Part shown: one piece after another, positions 49,248 through 56,684 of the stretch
Numbering within the stretch: the stretch's first letter is position 1
Layout of the letters: each line of letters begins with the position of its first letter
NCBI RefSeq assembly: GCF_009831215.1
Contig: NZ_WUTW01000005.1
Coordinates: forward strand, 62,001-126,000
DNA: 64,000 nt
Source of the DNA: Actinomadura rayongensis
GTDB lineage: Bacteria > Actinomycetota > Actinomycetes > Streptosporangiales > Streptosporangiaceae
Direction of reading: 5' to 3'
Made by a program: the position numbers and the translations under genes
Notes under the pieces: model-generated
Databases searched by the model: none
Told to the model about the DNA's origin: nothing
What the model saw: the letters and a program-made list of their open reading frames with translations, nothing else

Positions 49248-49855
49248 TCGGACGGCAGGCTCGCCTTGGCGGTGTCGTAATCGCCCGTCGGGGCGGCCTC
49301 GTCCCGGCGGTAGACCAGGTGCACGACCCCGGTCGCGAACGTCGTCGACGCGACGAGTTCCAGCGGCAGCGGCGCGTCCGCCTCCGCGAACAGCCGCATG
49401 CCCTTGCGCACGGCGATCGGGTGGACGAACAGGTGCAGCTCGTCCAGCAGCCCGGCCTCCAGCAGCACCCGCACGACCGACACCGACCCGCTCATGCCGA
49501 TGGCCGCCGTGGACGGCTCGTTCTTCAGCGCTTTCACGGCCTCGACGAGGTCCCCCGAGAGCTGCTCGGAGTTGCGCCACGTGAACGTCAGCTCCTGCCG
49601 CGACACGACGATCTTGCGGGCGTCGCCGAGCTTCGTGGCGAACGCGGCGTCGTCGCCCCCGGCCTTCTCGCGCTCCGGCCACGCCCCGGCGAAGCTGTCG
49701 TAGGTCTTCCGCCCGAGCAGCAGCGTGTCGGCCGAGCCGAGCTGGGCGTCGACGGCCCGCCCCATCTCCTCGTTGAAGTACGGGAAGTGCCAGTCCCCCG
49801 GCTCCTCGACGACGCCGTCGAGCGAGATGAACAGGCCGGCCGTGATCTTCCGCAT
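49244..49855 (-). CDS. Dihydrofolate reductase-like (RibD C-terminal) protein
   Basis: A 203-residue RibD-C/DHFR-superfamily reductase. It begins RKITAGLFISLDGVVEEPGD and has DTLLLGRKTYDSFAGAWPER and IGMSGSVSVVRVLLEAGLLD, in which the glycine motif binds NADPH. It resembles the YwjB/YyaP group rather than true DHFR. The ATG at 49855 with GAAGGGGC upstream is chosen. Confidence 0.88.
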   Translation of the reverse strand: MRKITAGLFISLDGVVEEPGDWHFPYFNEEMGRAVDAQLGSADTLLLGRKTYDSFAGAWPEREKAGGDDAAFATKLGDARKIVVSRQELTFTWRNSEQLSGDLVEAVKALKNEPSTAAIGMSGSVSVVRVLLEAGLLDELHLFVHPIAVRKGMRLFAEADAPLPLELVASTTFATGVVHLVYRRDEAAPTGDYDTAKASLPSD

Positions 49856-49927
49856 CGCAAATGCCCCTTCAGTTCGTGTGTGCACAGGGAGAGACCCGCG
49901 GCACGTCCGAAACTCATCGCACCACAC

Positions 49928-52894
49928 TCAGGGCAACGTGAACGGAACGCCCCCGGCCGGATCGGCGAACGGTTTGATCAGGCCCTCGGGCCAGCTCAGG
50001 ACGGGCTCCAGCCAGTCCGCGACGCGCATGGTCGCGGCGACGTCGGCGATCTGCTCGTCCTCGGGCAGCCCGATCGTGACGACGGCGAGGTCGGCGAAGA
50101 AGGCCGCGTTCTCGTCGTCCCCGGCCAGCGCGGTGATCGCCAGCGGACGGTTGCGCGCCAGCTCCGGCGACAGCGGATGGCGGCGCAACGCGCGCAGCCG
50201 GTGGCCGAGCAGCCCGTCCGGCGGCTGCCGCAGGCCCGGGAGCTGGTAGTCCATCGGCGGGGCGGGGTCGCGCGGATCGGGTTCGTCGCCGCCGTAGGGG
50301 AAGATCCGGTCCAGCTCGTGCACCCAGCGGACCTGCGGGATCACCCAGTGCGGGCCGGGCGACGTCCCGGCGAGGTCGCCCGCGCCGCCGAGCAGGCGCT
50401 GCGCGACGTCCGCGACGACGCCCGTCAGCTCGGCGGGCGGGTACTGCGTCCGCAGCGCCCACGACCGGCGCGTCACCGCCCGCTCCACGACCGTCGCGAG
50501 CGTGCACTCGCGCAGCCGCGCGGTCAGCCGCGACCAGGCGCGGACCAGTTCGGGCGGCACCGCGGGCAGCGGACGGTTCGTGACGTGCGCGAGGACGAGC
50601 GTCTCCGTCCACACCCGCAGCCACGCCGAGTCCACGCCGCCCGCGAGCAGGTCCGCCTCGCGCAGCTCGTACAGCGTGCAGGCGCGTCCGGACTGGCACT
50701 CGCGCCCGCACGCGGCCGACCGGCGCCCGTCCACCGGGGGCGGCGGTCCTGGCAGCTCCTCCTCGCGGCCCTCGCCGAGCGGGATCCGCACGCGCAGCGG
50801 ACGGTCCATGCCGTCCGCGAACACCGCCGCGACGCCCGGCCGCAGCGACACGACCTCGCGCGACTGGTCGGTGTCCAGGTTCATCGCCGCGCCGACCTGG
50901 AACCGGTCGTCGTGCGCGGGCAGCCGGTGGACGACCTTCAGCGCCGTGTTCTTGATGACGTCCGGGACGAGCTTGGTCGGGATCTGCTCCGCCACGATGA
51001 TCCCCTCGCCGTACGCGCGGATCTCGGCGAGCATCCCGGCGAACAGCTCGACGGCGTGCGAGCTCGTCCGCTCCGGGCGGTTGCGCAGCAGCCGGTGCGC
51101 CTCCTCGATGACGATCACGTGCCGCAGCGCGGGCGCGCCGTCGCGGGACGCGCCGCGCGACCGCATCCGCAGGTGCTCCACGATGCGGATGATGAGCGTG
51201 CCCATGAGGAACGCCTTGTCCTCGTCGTTGGCGACGTCCTCGATGGCGAGCACGATGTTGTCGCGCAGCATGCCGCCGATGTCGGCGGGGTGGCCGCCCT
51301 CGAAGAACCGTCCGGCCGAGCCGATGCGCAGGCTGCGGAGCCGGACGTCCACGAAGCCCTGGACGTCCGCCATCATCTCCCGCCCGTACCCGACGTCCGT
51401 GATGACCTGGAGCGCCGCGTTCTGGAGCTGTTCGAGCGTCGGGACGGTCGGTTCGATCAGCGAGCCGGGCACGCCGCCGCCGGTGACGACGTCCCAGCCG
51501 TTGGTCTCGTAGACGCGCTGGAGCGCCTGCGCCATGATCTGCGGGAACGGCTCCTCGGCGTCGAACGCGGCCTGGAACAGCGCCCGCACCATGTCGATGT
51601 GGGCCTGCACCGGGTAGCCGGGCTCGGGCGCGAGCGGGTTCACCGACAGCGGCACCGACGCCGGGTCGGACGGGTTCACGACCGTCACCGGCCCGCCGAG
51701 GTCCGCGATCCGCCCGGCCATCGCCGCGTACTCGGACTTGGCGGGCTCGATCGCCAGCCACGGCACGCCCGCGCGGGTGAGCTGCTCCAGCAGGTGCCGG
51801 ACGGTCTGGCTCTTGCCCGCGCCCGTCGCGCCCGTGACGAACACGTGCCGGTTGATCGTCGAGCGCGGGACGGTGAACGCGCCCACGCGGCGGTCCTGCG
51901 CGTCCAGGATCGCGCCGAGTTCGATGCGCGGCTCGGTGCCGGACGCGGTGTCGTCGGTCTCGGACGTGACGTCGAAGTACCCCGCGTCCAGCACCCGCAG
52001 CCCCGGCACCTCGCGGCGCGGCAGCCCGGCGAGGGCCGCGAGCGCGCCCGCCGTCGCGGTGAACGGGAAGCGCAGCTCGTCCGGCGCCTGCGGCCGGCGC
52101 GGCGCCGGGGTCGCGGGCGCCCGCAGCGCCTCGGCGAACGAGCCCGCGCCGTGCCCGGACCGCAGCCGGTACGGGTGGTGGCCGAGGTCCATCGACCCGA
52201 CGAGGACGGGCGCGATCTGCCACAGCTCCTGCTCGGTCTCGGCGCCCGCGACGACCTTGACCTGCCACAGCCCGGCCTCGCGGAACGCGTCCAGCTCGGC
52301 GAGGCGGTCGTCGGCGCGGGCGACGGCGAGGCGGGACTGCTCGTCCTCGCCGCGCCGCAGCATCCGCAGCTCGTGGTGGAGTTCGCGCATCTCGTCGTCC
52401 AGGACGCGCTCGCCGCACGGCTCGGCGACGACGAACCAGCCGAACGGCCGCTCCATCAGCGTGACGAGCGTCGACTCGAACAGGCCCGCGCCCTCGGCGA
52501 GCGCGGGCGCGACGGGGGCGAGCCGGCCGGCGCAGCGCGTCCAGACCATGCGGCGCGCCTGCCGCAGCCACTCCTCGCCGACGCGGACGCCGCGCGCGCC
52601 GCTCGGGAACAGCAGCGCCTGCCGCGCCTCGCCGACCGGCCCGGCGTTGGTGATCAGCTCCAGCGGCGCGCCGCCGCCCGCCGACAGCCAGCCGACGACG
52701 AACGGCTCGCCGCGCCGCGCGGCCGACAGCGCGGCGGGCAGGACGCTCACGAAGTCGCCCTCCGCCGACGCGGCCCGGCGCGGCGCCGGAATCGCCTGGA
52801 TCCGGTACCACGGTCCGGTCAGTCCCGGCTCCGCGCGGTTTCCCCATGTCGCGGACGGCGGGTACTCCTGTGGAATCCCGGGGGGATGGGTCAC
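49928..52894 (-). CDS. HerA-like P-loop ATPase
   Basis: A 988-residue ATPase of the HerA/VirB4-like (DUF87) group. Walker A is VTGATGAGKSQTVRHLLEQL (near residue 352) and Walker B is HVIVIEEAHRLLRNR (near 594), with the RecA-like sensor segment GIIVAEQIPTKL. After the core comes a C-R-E-C-type cluster CGRECQSGRAC (about 727-737) that may bind zinc. The N-terminal ~340 residues hold a beta-rich part and a coiled stretch (DDEMRELHHELRMLRR). The C-terminal ~250 residues are unassigned. The start is a GTG at 52894. No NurA nuclease partner or conjugation gene is next to it, so the role (DNA translocation or something else) is open. Confidence 0.85.
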   Translation of the reverse strand: MTHPPGIPQEYPPSATWGNRAEPGLTGPWYRIQAIPAPRRAASAEGDFVSVLPAALSAARRGEPFVVGWLSAGGGAPLELITNAGPVGEARQALLFPSGARGVRVGEEWLRQARRMVWTRCAGRLAPVAPALAEGAGLFESTLVTLMERPFGWFVVAEPCGERVLDDEMRELHHELRMLRRGEDEQSRLAVARADDRLAELDAFREAGLWQVKVVAGAETEQELWQIAPVLVGSMDLGHHPYRLRSGHGAGSFAEALRAPATPAPRRPQAPDELRFPFTATAGALAALAGLPRREVPGLRVLDAGYFDVTSETDDTASGTEPRIELGAILDAQDRRVGAFTVPRSTINRHVFVTGATGAGKSQTVRHLLEQLTRAGVPWLAIEPAKSEYAAMAGRIADLGGPVTVVNPSDPASVPLSVNPLAPEPGYPVQAHIDMVRALFQAAFDAEEPFPQIMAQALQRVYETNGWDVVTGGGVPGSLIEPTVPTLEQLQNAALQVITDVGYGREMMADVQGFVDVRLRSLRIGSAGRFFEGGHPADIGGMLRDNIVLAIEDVANDEDKAFLMGTLIIRIVEHLRMRSRGASRDGAPALRHVIVIEEAHRLLRNRPERTSSHAVELFAGMLAEIRAYGEGIIVAEQIPTKLVPDVIKNTALKVVHRLPAHDDRFQVGAAMNLDTDQSREVVSLRPGVAAVFADGMDRPLRVRIPLGEGREEELPGPPPPVDGRRSAACGRECQSGRACTLYELREADLLAGGVDSAWLRVWTETLVLAHVTNRPLPAVPPELVRAWSRLTARLRECTLATVVERAVTRRSWALRTQYPPAELTGVVADVAQRLLGGAGDLAGTSPGPHWVIPQVRWVHELDRIFPYGGDEPDPRDPAPPMDYQLPGLRQPPDGLLGHRLRALRRHPLSPELARNRPLAITALAGDDENAAFFADLAVVTIGLPEDEQIADVAATMRVADWLEPVLSWPEGLIKPFADPAGGVPFTLP

Positions 52895-52991
52895 GGGACA
52901 TCCTTACCGTCCCTCGTGACTCCGCGCCAGCGTCCTTGACCACACTCTCCGCACCGGGTCTGTCATCCATCGCGGTCGTAGGCTCGCGTCC

Positions 52992-53735
52992 ATGGGGATT
53001 CTCACGGGCAAGGCGGCCGTGGTGACCGGGGGGTCGCGCGGGATCGGGCGCGCGATCGTTGAGCGGCTCGCGTTCGACGGGGCGGAGGTCGTGTTCAGCT
53101 ATGCGCACTCCTCGTCCGGAGCGGACGACGTGGTGCGCACGGTCGCCTCGGGGGGCGGCGTCGCGCACGCCGTGCGGGCCGACCTCACCGAGCGCGGCGC
53201 GGCCTCGCGGCTGATGGAGACGGCCTCCGACCGGCTCGGCGGGCTGGACGTGCTGGTGAACAACGCCGTCCCGTCCTTCACCATGACGCCGCTGGCCGAG
53301 ACGGGCGAGGACGTGTTCGACGCCGTTCTCACGGCCGGCGCGAAGGCCGTCTTCCTGACGCTCCGGTACGCGGCCCGGCACATGCGCGACGACGGACGCG
53401 TCGTCAACATCTCCACGATCAACACCGTGCTGCCGACGCCGGGCGTCGCGCCGTACGTGGCGGCCAAGGGCGCCGTGGAGCAGCTGACGCTCGCCGCGGC
53501 GCAGGAGCTGGGCCCGCGCGGCATCACCGTCAACACGGTGTCGCCGGGCGCGACGGACACCGATCTGTTCCGGAGCGTCACCTCGCCCGAGACCGCCGAG
53601 CAGGTCGCCGGGCGGACGCCGCTGCGCCGGATCGGGACGCCGCCCGACGTGGCCGCCGTCGTGGCCTTCCTCGCCGGGCCGGACGCCCGCTGGATCACGG
53701 GGCAGAACGTCCGCGCGTCCGGCGGGCTGGGCTGA
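52992..53735 (+). CDS. Short-chain dehydrogenase/reductase (FabG-like)
   Basis: A 247-residue classical SDR. The cofactor motif is VVTGGSRGIGRAI, then VLVNNAVPS, catalytic Ser in VNISTIN and YVAAKGAVEQL for the Tyr-Lys pair. The C-terminal RWITGQNVRASGG is the FabG-type end. The substrate is unknown. The ATG at 52992 is used. Confidence 0.88.
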   Translation: MGILTGKAAVVTGGSRGIGRAIVERLAFDGAEVVFSYAHSSSGADDVVRTVASGGGVAHAVRADLTERGAASRLMETASDRLGGLDVLVNNAVPSFTMTPLAETGEDVFDAVLTAGAKAVFLTLRYAARHMRDDGRVVNISTINTVLPTPGVAPYVAAKGAVEQLTLAAAQELGPRGITVNTVSPGATDTDLFRSVTSPETAEQVAGRTPLRRIGTPPDVAAVVAFLAGPDARWITGQNVRASGGLG

Positions 53736-53746
53736 GCCGGGGGAAG

Positions 53747-53839
53747 TTCACCGGAAATGCCGACGGTGTTCGCGTAATCACCGGACGTGCCGTTCTGTGA
53801 CTGGTACCGTCACCCGCAAATTCACCGAGAATGCCGCCG
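53747..53839. repeat. Three related motifs upstream of the DUF1906 gene
   Basis: TTCACCGGAAATGCCG (from 53747), ATCACCGGACGTGCCG (from 53777) and TTCACCGAGAATGCCG (from 53821) share the pattern A/T-TCACCG, a variable middle and TGCCG. They lie between the SDR gene and the DUF1906 gene in direct orientation. Spacings are 30 and 44 bases. They may be binding sites for a regulator of the downstream gene. Confidence 0.4.
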
Positions 53840-53933
53840 AGTCGGGAGGAAACACCCCGGACCTTTGGGGTATTTCGTCCGATTTACCGGCGGCGACCGG
53901 GACGTCCCGAGCGGGACGGAAATGGATGAGCGG

Positions 53934-54920
53934 ATGAGCGTGTTCGGCGTCGATTACGCCTGGGGCCGTCCGGGACCGGCGGCGCTCAAGAAGGCCGGCG
54001 TGCGGTTCGTGTGCCGCTACCTCTCGCACGACACGTCCGGCAAGAACCTCACGAGAGCCGAGGCGGAACAGCTCTCCGACGCGGGCCTGTGGCTGGTCGT
54101 CGTGTGGGAGAGCACCGCGAGCCGCGCGCTGTCGGGCCGCTCCGGCGGCGTCGCGGACGCCCGGGACGCCGCCCGGCAGGCCGCCGCCTGCGGCATGCCC
54201 GGCGACCGGCCGATCTACTTCGCGGTGGACTTCGACGCCTCGTCCGGGCAGCAGTCCACCATCAACGCCTACCTGGACGGGGCCGCGAGCGTCCTCGGCC
54301 GCGACCGCGTCGGCCTGTACGCGGGCTACGGCCCGATGCGGCGCGCGTTCGACGCCGGCAAGATCACCTACGGCTGGCAGACGTACGCCTGGTCCGGCGG
54401 CAAATGGGACGCCCGCGCCCAGCTCCAGCAGTACTCCAACGACCACACGATCAACGGCGTCGGCCTCGACTACGACCGCGCCGTGAAAAGCGACTACGGG
54501 CAGTGGCGCGTCGGCGCCGGCCCCGGTGAGGAGGACGACATGCCGGAATACGTCAGCCTCGGCCTGAGCAAGCCGATGGCCGTCACGAAGGACCAGACCG
54601 CCCGCGTCAAGTTCGACAAGGAGTACTCCGACACGGGCAAGGCCCACGGGGACGGCGGCGCCTACCCCGGCATCCTGTCCGGCGGCGCGAAGGGCACCCA
54701 GTTCGTCATCGAGGTGGACGTCTCGGGCGACCACCCCTTCCGCCTCATCGAGACCGACCCCGACAACAACTACGCCACCAGCAAGACCTACCCGCTCCGC
54801 ACGGGCACCGGCACCTACGTCGGCGTCTGCGGCGCCCACCAGCACCTCTACGTCGAACTCCACCCCGCCGCCGACGGCGAAGCGAACGTCTCGATCAGAG
54901 CCCAGTACTGGCGCCGCTGA
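53934..54920 (+). CDS. DUF1906 (GH25-like) glycoside hydrolase-like protein
   Basis: A 328-residue protein. The N-terminal ~190 residues form a DUF1906 domain: GVDYAWGRPGPAALKKAGVR, FVCRYLSHDTSGKNLT, PIYFAVDFDAS with acidic residues as in GH25-like lysozyme folds, and AQLQQYSNDHTINGVGLDYD. The C-terminal ~140 residues form an unassigned beta-rich domain (VIEVDVSGDHPFRLIETDPD). No signal peptide is present. ATG codons at 53922 and 53934 are both possible starts. A cell-wall lytic or autolytic role is inferred from the fold. Confidence 0.8.
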   Translation: MSVFGVDYAWGRPGPAALKKAGVRFVCRYLSHDTSGKNLTRAEAEQLSDAGLWLVVVWESTASRALSGRSGGVADARDAARQAAACGMPGDRPIYFAVDFDASSGQQSTINAYLDGAASVLGRDRVGLYAGYGPMRRAFDAGKITYGWQTYAWSGGKWDARAQLQQYSNDHTINGVGLDYDRAVKSDYGQWRVGAGPGEEDDMPEYVSLGLSKPMAVTKDQTARVKFDKEYSDTGKAHGDGGAYPGILSGGAKGTQFVIEVDVSGDHPFRLIETDPDNNYATSKTYPLRTGTGTYVGVCGAHQHLYVELHPAADGEANVSIRAQYWRR

Positions 54921-55027
54921 CCCCACCCGGGTGGCCCTAGCACCACCCCCCGAAGTGCCACACCCGACACTCAGAACCGGGCCACAGACCCATCGTGCCG
55001 CCACGCCCGCGTTCCTAAGTTCGACGC

Positions 55028-56323
55028 ATGAGATCACCTCTAGCCGTCCTGACAGCCGGAACCCTGACGGCACTCGCCCTCGCAACCCCACCCGCCCAAG
55101 CAACCCCCACCCCAACGCCTCGCGGAACAGCCCCCGTCAACCTGACGCAGGACGGCCCGCCGTCGAGCGGTCCGACTCCCGCGGGCACGGCGCTCGCGGA
55201 CGCGCGGGTTGGCGGGCGCGGGGCCATCGTGTCGGCGCGGCGCGTGCAGAACCTCGACGCGGGCGCCGTCCGGACGGCGCTGCGCAAGGACGGCTTGGAC
55301 GCGTCCCGCGTCCGCCACGGCGTCACCGCGTACCGCATCGTCTACCGGACGATCGACACCGCGCGAAAGCCCACCACGGCCAGCGGCCTGCTCGTCCTGC
55401 CGCGCGACGGACGGCACCGGCTCCGCGCCGTCACCTACGCGCACGGCACGATGGCGGCGGCGGCCGACGCGCCGTCCGTGGACGACGGCGGACGCTCCGG
55501 TGAGGGCCTGCTCCTGGCGTCCGCCGGCTACGCGGCCATCGAGCCCGACTACCTCGGCCTGGGCGTCGGCCCGGGCGCGCACCCGTACCTGCACGCGCAC
55601 TCCGAGGCGACGGCGACGCTGGACCTCGTCCGCGCGTCCTTCACCTTCGCCCCCCGAACCGGCCGCGCGCTGGACCCGCGCCTGCTCGTCACCGGCTTCT
55701 CCCAGGGCGGACAGGCGGCCATGGCCTTCGGCAAGGCCCTGCTCAACGGCGCCGACCCACGCTTCCGCCTGGCCGCCGCCGCACCCGTCAGCGGCCCCTA
55801 CGACCTGCGCGGCGCCGAAGTCCCGGCGATCTTCAACGGCACCCTGGACCCGAAGGCGTCGGCGTACTACCTCGCGTACTTCCTGACGTCCTGGAACCGC
55901 CTCTACCACCTGTACGGCACCAACGCCGAGGTCTTCCGCACGCCCTACGACACCACGGTCGCCCCGCTGTACGACGGCCGCCACGACGAGAACGAGATCG
56001 TCCCGCGCCTCCCCGACTCACCGCAGCAACTCCTGACCGCCAAAGCCCTGACGATGATCCAGCACCCCACCGGAAGGCTGGCCGCAGCACTGACCACCAA
56101 CGACCGGACCTGCAAGGGCTGGCACACCACCATCCCCGTCCACGTGATCGGAGCACACGCCGACGAACAGGTCGCCTTCACGAACGCGAGGCACTGCGTC
56201 CGCCAACTGGGCCCCAACGCAACCCTCACCGACCTGGGCGCCCTCCACCACATGGACTCAGGCCGCCACGGCCTGACCGAAGCCCTCCGCTGGTTCCAGA
56301 CCATCGCACCCCCAACCCGCTAA
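55028..56323 (+). CDS. Secreted lipase-type alpha/beta hydrolase (PF03583-like)
   Basis: A 431-residue secreted enzyme. A signal peptide (PLAVLTAGTLTALALATPPAQA) precedes a Pro/Thr-rich linker and a lipase domain. The nucleophile is in VTGFSQGGQAAMAF (about residues 221-234), the upstream VTYAHGT and DYLGLGVGPGAHPYL segments match triacylglycerol lipase LIP-type proteins, and the His is probably in ALHHMDSGRHG. The ATG at 55028 lies six bases after a -10-like TAAGTT, so a leaderless start is possible. Confidence 0.85.
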   Translation: MRSPLAVLTAGTLTALALATPPAQATPTPTPRGTAPVNLTQDGPPSSGPTPAGTALADARVGGRGAIVSARRVQNLDAGAVRTALRKDGLDASRVRHGVTAYRIVYRTIDTARKPTTASGLLVLPRDGRHRLRAVTYAHGTMAAAADAPSVDDGGRSGEGLLLASAGYAAIEPDYLGLGVGPGAHPYLHAHSEATATLDLVRASFTFAPRTGRALDPRLLVTGFSQGGQAAMAFGKALLNGADPRFRLAAAAPVSGPYDLRGAEVPAIFNGTLDPKASAYYLAYFLTSWNRLYHLYGTNAEVFRTPYDTTVAPLYDGRHDENEIVPRLPDSPQQLLTAKALTMIQHPTGRLAAALTTNDRTCKGWHTTIPVHVIGAHADEQVAFTNARHCVRQLGPNATLTDLGALHHMDSGRHGLTEALRWFQTIAPPTR

Positions 56324-56684
56324 ACCCGCCCACCCGAACGCGCCTTGCAAGCACCAGGCCGGACACCCAGCACCACGACCCTCCGACCACGTGCGCGCGG
56401 GGCGCACTCCCCTCAACAAGCACCCGCCACCGCACAACAAGGCGCCGCTCCACCGATGCGCGGCAAAGTCCCGCAACCGCGCCCGCACAAATCACTCCCC
56501 GCGACCAGCCTGAGTGGGCGCAGCGCTTAGGCGCATTCGCTGGAACCGGTGCCAGGCGGACGTGCGTGCAGCGCCCGTAGGACGAGCGCGTCCGCTAGTG
56601 CAGGTTGGCGCGGGCTGCGGGTGCGTGCTGTGCCTCGGGGCGCTGATGGCGCTTGGATGCGACGGGTTTGTCGGGTGGTTTGGG
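56324..56684. other. Gene-free region with no recognised feature
   Basis: Between two converging genes. I see no supported ORF, no strong hairpin and no repeat. It is Ala/Pro/Arg-coding-like in several frames, which is the effect of base composition, not evidence of genes. Confidence 0.45.

Noticed and set aside
49319..52939. A 1206-codon open frame on the plus strand
   Set aside because: Antisense to the HerA-like ATPase, whose Walker motifs are clear. The translation is Arg/His/Asp/Val-rich without recognisable domains.
54923..54934. Perfect 12-base palindrome CCACCCGGGTGG
   Set aside because: It has no loop for an RNA hairpin, is a single copy just after a stop codon, and such GC-only palindromes arise easily here. 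Not listed as an operator.
56527..56684. Extension of a frame past the stop of the pseudo-ATPase gene
   Set aside because: It belongs to another reading frame of the gene tail and is Pro/Thr/Arg low complexity; the TGA at 56687-56685 ends the real frame.
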